From JAAZMF01 sp036786445 (GTDB lineage Bacteria > Bacillota > Limnochordia > DTU087): a stretch of DNA of 20,684 nt. Both the position numbers and the translations under genes were made by a program. The stretch is from positions 1 to 20,684 of the forward strand of contig DAIQRD010000033.1 of the NCBI GenBank assembly GCA_036786445.1. The letters are read 5' to 3'. The notes beneath the pieces are model-generated. The model ran no database searches. It was not told the origin of the DNA and saw only the letters and a list, made by a program, of their open reading frames with translations. Below, one piece after another: positions 1 through 8,028 of this stretch (within the stretch, counting starts at the first letter, position 1; every line of letters begins with the position of its first letter).

Positions 1-132
1 CTGCGCCGGTTTAAGAGGCAGTGTCGCATGTCGGGCATCATGTCTGAAGCGCGTAAACACGAGCATTACGAAAAACCTAGTGTGAAGCGTAAGAAGAAAT
101 CCGAGGCGGCCCGAAAGAGGCGCTATCGGTAA
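1..132 (+). CDS. rpsU: 30S ribosomal protein S21, 5'-truncated by the window edge
   Basis: Small-subunit ribosomal protein that binds near the 3' end of 16S rRNA and helps in initiation. The first 43 visible codons read straight to a TAA at 130–132. The reading contains LRRFKRQC, then EHYEKPSVKRKKKSEAARKR, the characteristic very basic S21 C-terminus. The family is about 58 residues long, so roughly 15 N-terminal codons lie outside the window. It is followed at once by a strong terminator, so it probably ends its own transcript. In B. subtilis rpsU also lies just upstream of this cluster, with yqeY between; yqeY is absent here. The assignment is secure. Confidence 0.95.
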   Translation: MRRFKRQCRMSGIMSEARKHEHYEKPSVKRKKKSEAARKRRYR

Positions 133-145
133 TGAAAAGGATCAG

Positions 146-173
146 ACCCGTTGTCCAGTGGCAACGGGTTTTT
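146..173 (+). terminator. Rho-independent terminator after rpsU
   Basis: ACCCGTTG (146–153) pairs perfectly with CAACGGGT (162–169) around an 8-nt loop, and T residues run to 173. It lies 13 nt past the rpsU stop and separates rpsU from the nfeD operon. Confidence 0.88.
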
Positions 174-217
174 CCTATGGGATAAAGGGAATATATTAGG
201 TGAGGGGGCGATGGCGC

Positions 218-1549
218 ATGTTCGGGCAAACGGCTCAGGCAAAGCTCTGGAAGGTGGGAACCACCATCCTGGTGTGGTGGCTATTCATGGGTCTCTTGGC
301 ACCTAGCATGGCCTATGCCGGTGAGGTCTGGGTGGTGCCGGTAAAAGGTACAATTGAATGGGGCCTAGCTGGTTTTGTGCGGCGGGCAGTAGATCAGGCC
401 ACAGATGCCAGTGCTTCAGCTATCCTGCTGGAGATCAACACATTCGGTGGACGGGTAGATGCTGCCACTGAGATCAGGGATACTATCCTGGCTTCCCGAG
501 TACCGGTCATCGCGTACGTGACAGAGCGGGCTTGGTCTGCCGGGGCTTTGATCGCCATGGCCGCAGAGTACTTGGTAATGGCGCCCGGGTCTAGTATAGG
601 GGCAGCAGAACCCAGGCCAGCAGAGGAGAAGACCATCTCTGCTGTTCGGGCGGAATTTGAGGCCACGGCCCAAGGCCGGGGCAGGGATCCCCAAATAGCG
701 GCAGCCATGGTGGACAAAGATATTGTCATTTCGGGGATAGTGGGTGAGGGGAAAATTCTGACCCTCAGCGCCAATCAGGCCGCCGACCATGGGTTCGCGG
801 ACTTTATTGCTCCTAACCGTTCCGATGTGTTGCGTCGATTGGACTATGGTGATCAGAACATCAATGAACTGCGGCCCACTTGGGCAGAAAGAGTGGCTGG
901 TTTTGTTACCCAGCCGGTGATGAGCTCCTTGCTCCTCACTCTGGGTTTTGCGGGGTTGGTTTTGGAAATCTTGACTCCTGGTTTTGGCGTGCCCGGTACC
1001 ATTGGCACTATCAGTCTGGTACTGTTTTTCGGTGGACGGCTGGTCACTGGGCTAGCTGGCTGGGAGGTGGCCATGCTATTTGTGGCTGGATTTATACTTC
1101 TCTTGATGGAGGTCTTTGTGATTCCTGGTTTCGGAGTGGCTGGTGTCTTGGGGGTAGGGGGTATTTTTGGTAGTATTGTGCTCAGCTATGCCACAACTGA
1201 AGCTGGCCTGACAAGCCTAGCTGTTGCCCTGTTAGTCACTGTGCTCATCGTCGTCGTTGGCTGGAAGTATTTTAGGCGTAGCAGCGCTTGGCAGCGGCTA
1301 GTCTTAAGTACTGTCATCGATGAGACTAGTAAGCCTAAAGCAGCATTCTTGGTGCAGGGTTTACAAGGGAAAGAAGGGAAAGCCCTCACACCCTTAAGAC
1401 CGGCAGGTATAGTAGATATTGACGGGAATCGAGTTGATGCGGTGACAGAGGGGGGATTTGTTCCCAAAGATAGCTTGGTCAAAGTGGTGGATACCACAGG
1501 GAACCGGGTTCTTGTCAAGGCCATAGTACCTGATGAAACAAATGACTAG
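218..1549 (+). CDS. nfeD: NfeD-family membrane-bound serine protease (YqeZ type)
   Basis: Long-form NfeD protein: ClpP-class serine protease domain, membrane helices and an OB-fold. The partner family is the flotillin encoded next door; in archaea the protease cleaves a stomatin. The ATG at 218 (443 aa) is preferred over an in-frame GTG at 200, because AGGGGGCG at 203–210 is well placed for it and the protein then opens with a signal peptide ending about AYA (residue 34). In this numbering WSAGAL holds the likely nucleophile Ser107, and EEKTIS holds Lys138, the likely Ser–Lys dyad partner. Hydrophobic segments fall at about 233–350 with the repeated TPGFG/IPGFG motifs. The C-terminus (about 380–440: LRPAGIVDIDG, then VTEGGFV) is the NfeD OB-fold. 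Full length, with floA downstream. Confidence 0.9.
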   Translation: MFGQTAQAKLWKVGTTILVWWLFMGLLAPSMAYAGEVWVVPVKGTIEWGLAGFVRRAVDQATDASASAILLEINTFGGRVDAATEIRDTILASRVPVIAYVTERAWSAGALIAMAAEYLVMAPGSSIGAAEPRPAEEKTISAVRAEFEATAQGRGRDPQIAAAMVDKDIVISGIVGEGKILTLSANQAADHGFADFIAPNRSDVLRRLDYGDQNINELRPTWAERVAGFVTQPVMSSLLLTLGFAGLVLEILTPGFGVPGTIGTISLVLFFGGRLVTGLAGWEVAMLFVAGFILLLMEVFVIPGFGVAGVLGVGGIFGSIVLSYATTEAGLTSLAVALLVTVLIVVVGWKYFRRSSAWQRLVLSTVIDETSKPKAAFLVQGLQGKEGKALTPLRPAGIVDIDGNRVDAVTEGGFVPKDSLVKVVDTTGNRVLVKAIVPDETND

Positions 1550-1553
1550 AAAA

Positions 1554-1600
1554 AGGAGGTGAAGGGATTGCCCACCACTGTTGTTTGCGGTGGTGACTGA
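1554..1600 (+). promoter_or_regulatory. Possible translational leader of floA: strong SD, short ORF and hairpin
   Basis: A near-consensus SD, AAGGAGGTGA (1553–1562), lies 47 nt before the floA ATG, too far for direct use. Five nucleotides after it, a TTG at 1568 opens a 10-codon frame (MPTTVVCGGD) ending in TGA at 1598–1600, eight nucleotides before the floA ATG. CACCACTG (1573–1580) can pair with CGGTGGTG (1588–1595), so a hairpin fills most of the gap. Either translational coupling from the leader or looping-out to bring the SD nearer would explain the layout. Only GGTGA (1592–1596) resembles an SD for floA itself, with a long 12-nt spacer. Confidence 0.4.
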
Positions 1601-1608
1601 TCCCTAAC

Positions 1609-2619
1609 ATGATTTTGATTAGTTGGATTCCGGTTATTCTCATTGTCGTTGCGGTTTTGATTCTCCTCAACTTTGTGCCCATTGGACTGTGGATATCTGC
1701 TTTGGCTGCAGGAGTTCAGGTAAGTATCGTTACCCTCATCGGTATGCGGCTCAGGCGAGTACCACCCAGTCGCATAATCATGCCCTTGATCAAAGCCCTC
1801 AAGGCGGGTATCGATGTATCCATTGATAAACTAGAGGCCCATTACCTGGCCGGTGGTAATGTCGATCGGGTGATCGATGCCTTGATAGCGGCTCACAGGG
1901 CAGAGATAGCCCTGACTTTTGAAAGAGCTGCAGCTATTGATCTGGCAGGACGTAATGTTCTAGAAGCTGTGCAGATGAGTGTCAACCCCAAAGTGATTGA
2001 AACTCCCGTTATCGCGGCAGTAGCTAAGGACGGTATTGAACTGAAAGCCAAAGCTCGCGTCACCGTCCGGGCTAACATTGAGCGATTGGTGGGGGGAGCA
2101 GGGGAGCCGACCATCATTGCCCGAGTTGGTGAGGGTATAGTGACAACTGTTGGCTCAGCAGAAAGCCATGCAGAAGTGCTGGAAAATCCTGATCGCATTT
2201 CCAGTACAGTGTTGAATAAGGGTTTGGATGCTGGCACGGCCTTTGAGATTCTCTCCATCGATATCGCAGACATAGATGTTGGTCGCAATATTGGGGCTCG
2301 ACTGCAGATGGATCAGGCAGAGGCTGACAAAGATATTGCCCAAGCTAAGGCAGCAGAGCGCCGCTTTGCCGCGCAAGCCCTTGAGCAGGAAATGAAGGCC
2401 AGGGTAGAGGAGATGCGGGCCCGGGTAGTGGAGGCAGAGGCTGAAGTACCTTTGGCCCTTGCTCAAGCACTGAAAGAAGGCCATATGGGCGCGATGGATT
2501 ACTATGCAATGCGCAATGTCTTGGCCGATACCAGCATGCGGGAAGCGATAGCTGGTGATGAAGCAAGAGAAAATCTAGAGGGCCAAGATGGTGACAATAA
2601 GGGCAAAACGCGCATGTAG
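1609..2619 (+). CDS. floA: Flotillin-like protein FloA (SPFH domain)
   Basis: Bacterial flotillin that scaffolds functional membrane microdomains, affecting membrane fluidity and the assembly of membrane signalling and secretion proteins. The 336-aa product matches the YqfA/FloA layout: an N-terminal hydrophobic anchor (residues about 5–26) followed by LWISALAAGV, the near-invariant HYLAGGNVDRVIDALI and EAVQMSVNPKVIETP, an SPFH core with ANIERLVGGAG, then an Ala/Glu-rich coiled coil (about 235–290, with EMKARVEEMRARVVEAEAEV). Length is typical of the family. The start is fixed by an in-frame stop at 1594–1596 just upstream, so ATG 1609 is the first normal start. It has a poor SD of its own (see the leader). 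It follows nfeD in the same transcript, the conserved NfeD–flotillin pairing. Confidence 0.96.
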   Translation: MILISWIPVILIVVAVLILLNFVPIGLWISALAAGVQVSIVTLIGMRLRRVPPSRIIMPLIKALKAGIDVSIDKLEAHYLAGGNVDRVIDALIAAHRAEIALTFERAAAIDLAGRNVLEAVQMSVNPKVIETPVIAAVAKDGIELKAKARVTVRANIERLVGGAGEPTIIARVGEGIVTTVGSAESHAEVLENPDRISSTVLNKGLDAGTAFEILSIDIADIDVGRNIGARLQMDQAEADKDIAQAKAAERRFAAQALEQEMKARVEEMRARVVEAEAEVPLALAQALKEGHMGAMDYYAMRNVLADTSMREAIAGDEARENLEGQDGDNKGKTRM

Positions 2620-2633
2620 AGAGGTGACAAACC

Positions 2634-3134
2634 TTGGAAGGTCTCTTTGGAATAATAGTCATGCTCTACGTGGTGGCATCGGTGGTAGGAGCTGTACTAA
2701 AGCGCATGCAGCAGGGCCCCATACTAGATCACCCCGTGTTTCCCCCGTCTGCCAAACCGCAAAAACAGGGGCAGGTCGGGGAAGAACAGCCCAGGGAAAT
2801 GGGTGACGTTGTGGTGGTGGCAATGCCACCTGTCGCCGATACCCCGCCTGCGATGGAGGGGCAGCTGGTGGAAGTGTTTGAATCGACTGAGGAGCCTGGC
2901 TTTGACTCAGTAGAATCAGATGTAGCTGATGAGCAAGATATCTGGGAAGGACTTGTACGAAGTGAGCGGGATTATGACATAGCGGCCAAGCCATCTTCGG
3001 CATCTGGACTTGGCGGAACCACACCCGCCCAGGGTGCCCAGAGTGCCATTGATTGGCGCAGGGCAGTTATACTGGCAGAGGTTCTGGATAAACCCCGGGG
3101 GATACGACCCTATCGTTTGCCGGGGGCAAGATAA
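2634..3134 (+). CDS. Orphan N-terminally anchored protein in the yqfB position
   Basis: I do not recognise a named family. The TTG start at 2634 has a good SD (GAGAGGTGA, 2619–2627), giving 166 aa. Residues about 3–21 (LFGIIVMLYVVASVVGAVL) form a single hydrophobic helix, followed by a basic stretch (LKRM) that suggests the rest is cytoplasmic. Residues about 40–135 are low-complexity, rich in Pro, Glu, Asp and Val, and probably disordered. The last ~30 residues change character to a compact segment, DWRRAVILAEVLDKPRGIRP, which looks like a conserved docking motif. In B. subtilis this slot holds yqfB, which is shorter; the correspondence is positional only. A role with FloA/NfeD is inferred from position. 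Confidence 0.75.
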   Translation: MEGLFGIIVMLYVVASVVGAVLKRMQQGPILDHPVFPPSAKPQKQGQVGEEQPREMGDVVVVAMPPVADTPPAMEGQLVEVFESTEEPGFDSVESDVADEQDIWEGLVRSERDYDIAAKPSSASGLGGTTPAQGAQSAIDWRRAVILAEVLDKPRGIRPYRLPGAR

Positions 3135-3160
3135 CCAAGGGCTCAGTAGTATTGCAGCCA

Positions 3161-3199
3161 CAACATACCACCTTCTCCTGTGGGGAAGGTGGTATGTTG
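3161..3199 (+). other. Strong 18-bp hairpin inside the operon, no T-run
   Basis: CAACATACCACCTTCTCC (3161–3178) pairs with GGGGAAGGTGGTATGTTG (3182–3199), with one G·T pair and a 3-nt loop. It lies in the 136-nt gap between the orphan gene and yqfC, the widest gap in the operon before dgkA. No oligo-T follows, so it is not a normal intrinsic terminator. It could be an mRNA processing or stability element, or a copy of a small palindromic repeat. Confidence 0.7.
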
Positions 3200-3270
3200 C
3201 ATTGCATGTCACGTAATGAAACCCTGCCCGGGAGCATAAGCATAAATGGGTGGTTACTGGGGGGGTTATC

Positions 3271-3561
3271 ATGGCTAAGGAGAAGAGAGTTAGGCTACTC
3301 GAGGGTTTGGCTAGCACCTTTGAGCTGCCGGAGGATGTGGTACTCGATCTCACGCGGACCACGGTTACAGGCAATGGACATCTGTTAATTGAGAATCACA
3401 AGGGAATCCTTGCCTACGAGGCAGAGCAGATTCGTATCCGCACCCAGCAAGGTGAGATTCTTGTTATCGGCAGGCGCCTCAAGATCGATTCACTGTTTGC
3501 AACAGAGATTGTCATCACTGGTAATATCGATGGCATTCAGTTCGCTAAGCAGAGGGAGTGA
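3271..3561 (+). CDS. yqfC: Sporulation protein YqfC
   Basis: Small protein needed for efficient sporulation. In B. subtilis its gene is expressed in the mother cell (sigma-E regulon) together with yqfD; its biochemical role is unknown. The ATG at 3271 gives 96 aa, close to the usual ~93. It is preferred to the in-frame GTG at 3250 because a G-rich SD (3258–3266) directly precedes it. Conserved features are the LPEDVVLDL segment and a repeated beta pattern with LLIENHKGILAYE, IRIRTQQGEILVIG and IVITGNIDGIQF, as in other YqfC proteins. It ends 6 nt before yqfD. No membrane segment is seen. Confidence 0.9.
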   Translation: MAKEKRVRLLEGLASTFELPEDVVLDLTRTTVTGNGHLLIENHKGILAYEAEQIRIRTQQGEILVIGRRLKIDSLFATEIVITGNIDGIQFAKQRE

Positions 3562-3567
3562 ATCGCC

Positions 3568-4812
3568 TTGCTCATCCGGGAGCTGTGGTCATATTACGAG
3601 GGCTATGTTATAATCAAGGTCAAAGGTATAGGTATAGAGGAGTTTCTCAATGGGGTATCCCGGCAGGGCATATACCTATGGGATATGGAACGCCTCAGCC
3701 GGGAGCTCCTGGTAGCCCGGGTCAGTGTGACAGGATTTCGTAGACTCAAGGAGATAGTGCGGTCGGTGCCTGTTACTGTCCAGATCCGGCACAAAGTGGG
3801 GCTTCCTTTCTTTTGGCAGAGACTGCGGCAGCGTTTCATCCTGTTGGTAGGGGCACTCTTTAGCCTAGTATGTATATATTTGCTTTCATCGATTGTGTGG
3901 TTCATACAAATCCAAGGTGTACAAGAATTGGACCGTGCTCTAATTGTCGAGGTTCTGAAAGCTAGCGGGGTGCAGCCCGGGGTCTGGCGGAACTCAGTGG
4001 ATCCCAGGGGTTTAGAAAAACAGCTCATGCTGGAGTTGCCTCAACTGGCGTGGGTGGGAGTGGGTCTGCGGGGCACCCTCCTGGCGATAGAAGTCGTGGA
4101 AAAGGCGGAAATCGCTGGGGATGAGAGAATGCCCGGCGACATCATAGCCGGGAAAACAGCCTTAGTGACCCAAGTGATCCCCTTTGCCGGGCAGGTGCTG
4201 GTGGCGGAGGGTGAGACAGTCACCCTGGGACAAGTGTTGATTGATGGTAGCCTGCCGGAGTATGGGCCGCCGGGACAAGGTGCTACGGAGCGGTATCTGC
4301 GAGCTGCTGGCGTAATCAAGGGGCGGGTCTGGTACAAAGGGTTTGGCGAGGCTAGTCTGGTACGCTATACCCAGCGACGGACTGGTGAGAGTTGTAAGGG
4401 ATATTACCTAATTGCAGGGTCTCGGCGCTGGGAGTGGGGTGTGTCTGAACCACCCTATGCTTTGTATGAGGAAGCTACATCATCAACTAGATACATCAGT
4501 TGGCCACAGCTGAATTTAGTGATTCCCATCCAGATTGGGTCGGTGGAGTACTACGAACTCACTGAGGAGAAGATTGATATCGATCTGGAGACAGCTAAAG
4601 AAATGGCTCTGCGCCATGCTTGGGAGGATATTGAAGCCAAGTTAGCTCCCAGAGCAGAGATCCTATCCCAGGAAATGGAGCTAATCACCGAAGAGCGTAA
4701 CGGAGATTTTTTGGTGCGGGTGAAGTGCGTTGTAGAAGTGCATGAGGAAATCGGGGTCTTTAGACCACTATCACCAAATAGAGCAGATGGCATAGGGGAG
4801 GGAAGCTACTAA
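3568..4812 (+). CDS. yqfD: Sporulation protein YqfD
   Basis: Membrane protein of the sporulation programme, always found with yqfC in spore formers. The 414-aa product has a cytoplasmic N-terminus (residues 1–88, starting RELWSYYEGYVIIKVKG), one membrane helix (about 89–113, FILLVGALFSLVCIYLL), and a large extracytoplasmic part. That part opens with a POTRA-like piece (IQIQGVQELDRALIVEVLKASGV, about 113–180) and continues with a beta-rich region (GKTALVTQVIPFAGQVLVAEG). The C-terminus EEIGVFRPLSPNRA is near its end. Start is TTG 3568 with SD AGGGAGTG at 3553–3560. The stop is separated from the phoH start by one base, so the two are translationally linked. Confidence 0.9.
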   Translation: MLIRELWSYYEGYVIIKVKGIGIEEFLNGVSRQGIYLWDMERLSRELLVARVSVTGFRRLKEIVRSVPVTVQIRHKVGLPFFWQRLRQRFILLVGALFSLVCIYLLSSIVWFIQIQGVQELDRALIVEVLKASGVQPGVWRNSVDPRGLEKQLMLELPQLAWVGVGLRGTLLAIEVVEKAEIAGDERMPGDIIAGKTALVTQVIPFAGQVLVAEGETVTLGQVLIDGSLPEYGPPGQGATERYLRAAGVIKGRVWYKGFGEASLVRYTQRRTGESCKGYYLIAGSRRWEWGVSEPPYALYEEATSSTRYISWPQLNLVIPIQIGSVEYYELTEEKIDIDLETAKEMALRHAWEDIEAKLAPRAEILSQEMELITEERNGDFLVRVKCVVEVHEEIGVFRPLSPNRADGIGEGSY

Positions 4813-4813
4813 T

Positions 4814-5794
4814 TTGAGCGCAATCCTGGTAGAGGAGAAATTCGCTATTGAAGATAATGCCGCGGCTTTGGCCCTATTTGGTAGCCGGGACGAGAATCTC
4901 AGGGCCTTAGCGGAGGAGCTCGATGTTAGGTTGTTCTCCCGGGGCAATGTTGTGGGTATCATCGGCGGCAAAGCTGCAGTATCCCGTGCCCAACTAGTTT
5001 TAGCTGATCTAGTCAAAATAGCACAAGATCGGCCTTTGACAGTACATGATGTAAGGTATGCTGCACGGCTGGCGGCAAGCGGTAAGAATGGCCAGCTCAT
5101 GCGCCTAAATGGCGATGTAGTGGCAATGACGGCTAGGGGTGAGAAGATCACTCCAAAGACGCTGGGTCAAAAGCGCTATGTCGACGCTATGCGGCAAGAT
5201 CTCATCGTGTTTGGCATAGGCCCCGCTGGCACCGGTAAGACCTATCTGGCTATGGCTATGGCCATAGCTGCTCTCAAAAGCCGCGAGGTGAGTAGGATTA
5301 TTCTGACCCGCCCGGCGGTGGAAGCCGGGGAGCGGCTAGGTTTTCTACCGGGGGATTTACAGGAGAAGGTTGATCCCTACCTGCGGCCTTTGTATGATGC
5401 TCTTTATGATATTCTCGGAGTGGAAGTGTTTCGCAAATACTCGGAACGGGGGGCCATCGAGGTGGCGCCCTTAGCCTATATGAGAGGTAGAACCCTAGAC
5501 GATTCTTTTATTATCCTTGATGAGGCTCAAAACACTACTTCTGAACAGATGAAAATGTTCTTAACGCGACTGGGGTTCGGTTCTCGCATGGTGGTCACTG
5601 GTGATATTACTCAAATAGATCTACCTAAAGGGGTTCACTCTGGTTTGCGGCAGGTCCGGGGAGTTTTGAAGGGTACGGAAGGGATCAGTATTGTGGAACT
5701 AGGTGAAGCTGACGTAGTTCGGCATCATTTGGTGCAGCGCATCATCCGTGCCTATGAGCGTTTTGATCAGAGAAACGAAGGAAAGCAACAGTAG
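4814..5794 (+). CDS. phoH: PhoH-like ATPase (YbeZ/YqfE)
   Basis: Cytoplasmic P-loop NTPase of the PhoH/YbeZ family, conserved next to ybeY and thought to act with it in rRNA maturation and ribosome quality control; some members are linked to RNA helicase activity. The 326-aa length is typical. A small nucleic-acid-binding-like N-terminal domain (residues 1–100) precedes the ATPase. The Walker A motif GPAGTGKT is at 137–143 with G136, TRPAVEAGERLGFLPGD follows at about 169, the Walker B/box II motif IILDEAQN is at 233–240, and VVTGDITQIDLP (about 260) is the sensor region. The TTG start at 4814 is one base after yqfD's stop, with SD GGGGAGGGAAG (4796–4806) inside yqfD. Confidence 0.95.
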   Translation: MSAILVEEKFAIEDNAAALALFGSRDENLRALAEELDVRLFSRGNVVGIIGGKAAVSRAQLVLADLVKIAQDRPLTVHDVRYAARLAASGKNGQLMRLNGDVVAMTARGEKITPKTLGQKRYVDAMRQDLIVFGIGPAGTGKTYLAMAMAIAALKSREVSRIILTRPAVEAGERLGFLPGDLQEKVDPYLRPLYDALYDILGVEVFRKYSERGAIEVAPLAYMRGRTLDDSFIILDEAQNTTSEQMKMFLTRLGFGSRMVVTGDITQIDLPKGVHSGLRQVRGVLKGTEGISIVELGEADVVRHHLVQRIIRAYERFDQRNEGKQQ

Positions 5795-5844
5795 CAGGAA
5801 CTCTGACGAGTAGAGACCCAAAAACGAGAGTGGTGGCTTACTCC

Positions 5845-8016
5845 ATGGCAAAAAATAATAGACTACGGGCAGCGGGCCAGACATTTGTAGCACAGGCTCG
5901 GAAGCTCTGGCAAAAGACCGGTGTCAGACAATGGCTGATGGCGGCAATCATCTTCGTGACCCTGGCTGGCATCTTGTTGGCTAACCTCGTCCCTCTGCAA
6001 TATGATCTAAAAGTAGGGCAGGTGAGTCCCAGAGATATAGAGGCGCCTCGCACCATCGAGAATCGCTATGAGACAGATCGGCTCCGCAGTGAAGCTACAG
6101 AGTCTGCTTTGGCAAAGGCGCGGGCCAACCCCGATAATTATGTGATCGATGGGAAGGTAGCTGTGGCTGCCGAAGAAAGACTATCTTTTGTCTTTGAGCA
6201 GGCTGCTGGCTTAAGAGAGGCACAGGAAATTGCCACCCCGGGTACACCACCTGAGATGCTGCCTAAGGCACCAGTTGCCAGCCTCAAGCAGCGGGTGACC
6301 GAATTACAGACCTCTGTCCACCAAGAGGTTGAACTAGATGTGGACAAGCAGGTTGCAGAGACGCTCTTGACAGCTTCGGCAGAAACGTTTGTGATCACGG
6401 AACAAGCTGCTAAGACCATAGCCATCAAGGTCCTGCGCAATAACCGAATCAGCCAAGAGAACCGCAACGAGATGGTGGATCGGGCAAGAGATCAAGTGGA
6501 AGAATATGATATGCCTGATGCGGCTCGGGAAACGGTGGCTGAGATGGTCAAGAACGTGATCAGGCCCAATCTCACCATAGATGTGGAGAAACTAGAAGTA
6601 GTCAAACGGGACGCCGCCCAGGCAGTTGTACCGGCCATGGTGTTGCAGGGCGAGATAGTGGTGCGCAAGGGTGATGTAGTGACCCGGGAGAAGCTACAGA
6701 TTCTTAAGGATCTTGGACTGCAAAAGCGGACTGCTAGTTATGCGAGAATGCTGGGCGTGGCCGGCGTCGTGCTAGTCCTGTTGGTCTTGGTGGGGGTCTT
6801 TCTCTGGCAATACGAACGGGAGATCATCCGGGATGAAGGTCTTGTAGCCCTTCTAGGCCTTATAGTTATTATCGTGGCGTTTATCATGAAGGTGCTCAGC
6901 CTCATACCGTGGTCAGGAACCGGGTATCTCATGCCCACTGCTTTTGGGGCCATGCTGATTACCTTGCTTTTGGATTCCCGTCTAGCCATGATTGTCACTG
7001 CTGCTCTGGCCTTGATCGTGGGCTTGGTTACCGATGGTGGCCTAGGATATGTTGCTGTATCCCTTATAGGGGGGATCACGGCTGTTTTAAGTCTGGGGAA
7101 GGTGACCCAACGCTCAGATGTTACTAGGGTGGGCTTTATCGTTGGTGGAGTGAACTTCATTACGATGATGGCCTTTGCCCTAATCAATGAAGATATGTTT
7201 CTGATCAAGAACTCCTACCTCGGTTTGACTAATGGCGTAATCTGCGCGATTTTCACCATAGGCTTCTTGCCCTATCTGGAGAACCTCTTTGGGATCACAT
7301 CATCCATCAAACTACTGGAGCTTTCCAATCCCAACCAGCCTTTGCTTAGGCGTCTACTTTTGGAAGCACCGGGCACGTATCACCACAGCATCTTGGTGGG
7401 CAACCTAGCCGAGGCGGCCGCCGAGGCGGTAAATGCTGATGGACTTCTGGCAAGAGTGGGTGCTGCTTACCACGATATTGGGAAGGCCAAACGCCCTTAC
7501 TTCTTCGTGGAAAATCAGTTGGGGGGAGACAATCCCCATGATCGGATCTCTCCGTCCTTGAGTACCTTGATCATTGTTTCCCATGTCAAAGAAGGTGTGG
7601 AGCTAGCCAAGCAGCATAAACTGCCCGTCGTAATAATGGATTTCATCAAACAGCATCATGGTAGTGATTTGGTCCAGTATTTTTATCATAAAGCTTTGGA
7701 AAATGACAAAGACGGTTCTGTAGAGGAGATGGATTTTCGCTATCCGGGGCCCAAGCCCCAGAGCAAGGAAACTGCCATCGTCATGTTGGCCGATGCGGTA
7801 GAAGCTGCGGTGCGGACTTTATCTAGACCTACTCCGGGGCGAGTTGACGGTCTGATCAGAAAGATTATCAAAGCCCGCCTAAATTCCGGTCAGCTAGATG
7901 AGAGTGACTTGACTTTGCGTGATCTAGACAAAGTGGCGGAAGCATTTGCCCAGGTATTGTCAGGGATTTATCACAGTCGGATCGAGTATCCGGATTTACC
8001 TACGATCAGTAGTTAG
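5845..8016 (+). CDS. pgpH: PgpH-type cyclic-di-AMP phosphodiesterase (7TMR-HD)
   Basis: Membrane receptor-enzyme that hydrolyses c-di-AMP to pApA, controlling osmotic and cell-wall homeostasis. From ATG 5845 the product is 723 aa. One N-terminal helix (about 17–35) is followed by a ~230-residue extracytoplasmic 7TMR-HDED sensor domain that contains PRDIEAPRTIENRYETD and ends near GEIVVRKGDVVTREKLQ. A cluster of membrane helices (about 297–475) precedes the HD domain. There, PGTYHHSILVGNLAE and AAYHDIGK give the metal site (His543–Asp544), backed by QHHGSD (about 606–611) and MLADAVEAA (about 647). An in-frame GTG at 5830 is a possible start; neither has a strong SD. The order phoH–pgpH–ybeY is the standard one in Firmicutes. 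Confidence 0.94.
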   Translation: MAKNNRLRAAGQTFVAQARKLWQKTGVRQWLMAAIIFVTLAGILLANLVPLQYDLKVGQVSPRDIEAPRTIENRYETDRLRSEATESALAKARANPDNYVIDGKVAVAAEERLSFVFEQAAGLREAQEIATPGTPPEMLPKAPVASLKQRVTELQTSVHQEVELDVDKQVAETLLTASAETFVITEQAAKTIAIKVLRNNRISQENRNEMVDRARDQVEEYDMPDAARETVAEMVKNVIRPNLTIDVEKLEVVKRDAAQAVVPAMVLQGEIVVRKGDVVTREKLQILKDLGLQKRTASYARMLGVAGVVLVLLVLVGVFLWQYEREIIRDEGLVALLGLIVIIVAFIMKVLSLIPWSGTGYLMPTAFGAMLITLLLDSRLAMIVTAALALIVGLVTDGGLGYVAVSLIGGITAVLSLGKVTQRSDVTRVGFIVGGVNFITMMAFALINEDMFLIKNSYLGLTNGVICAIFTIGFLPYLENLFGITSSIKLLELSNPNQPLLRRLLLEAPGTYHHSILVGNLAEAAAEAVNADGLLARVGAAYHDIGKAKRPYFFVENQLGGDNPHDRISPSLSTLIIVSHVKEGVELAKQHKLPVVIMDFIKQHHGSDLVQYFYHKALENDKDGSVEEMDFRYPGPKPQSKETAIVMLADAVEAAVRTLSRPTPGRVDGLIRKIIKARLNSGQLDESDLTLRDLDKVAEAFAQVLSGIYHSRIEYPDLPTISS

Positions 8017-8028
8017 GGAAAAGGGGGG

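Noticed and set aside
169..197. A possible sigma-A promoter for the nfeD operon (TATATT at 192–197)
   Set aside because: The −35 position (about 169–174) reads TTTTTC, overlapping the terminator tail, and matches consensus poorly.
416..790. Long minus-strand open frames opposite nfeD (also 394–774)
   Set aside because: They mirror the codon structure of the plus-strand gene, lack SD sites and show no family features. The same holds for other opposite-strand frames across the operons.
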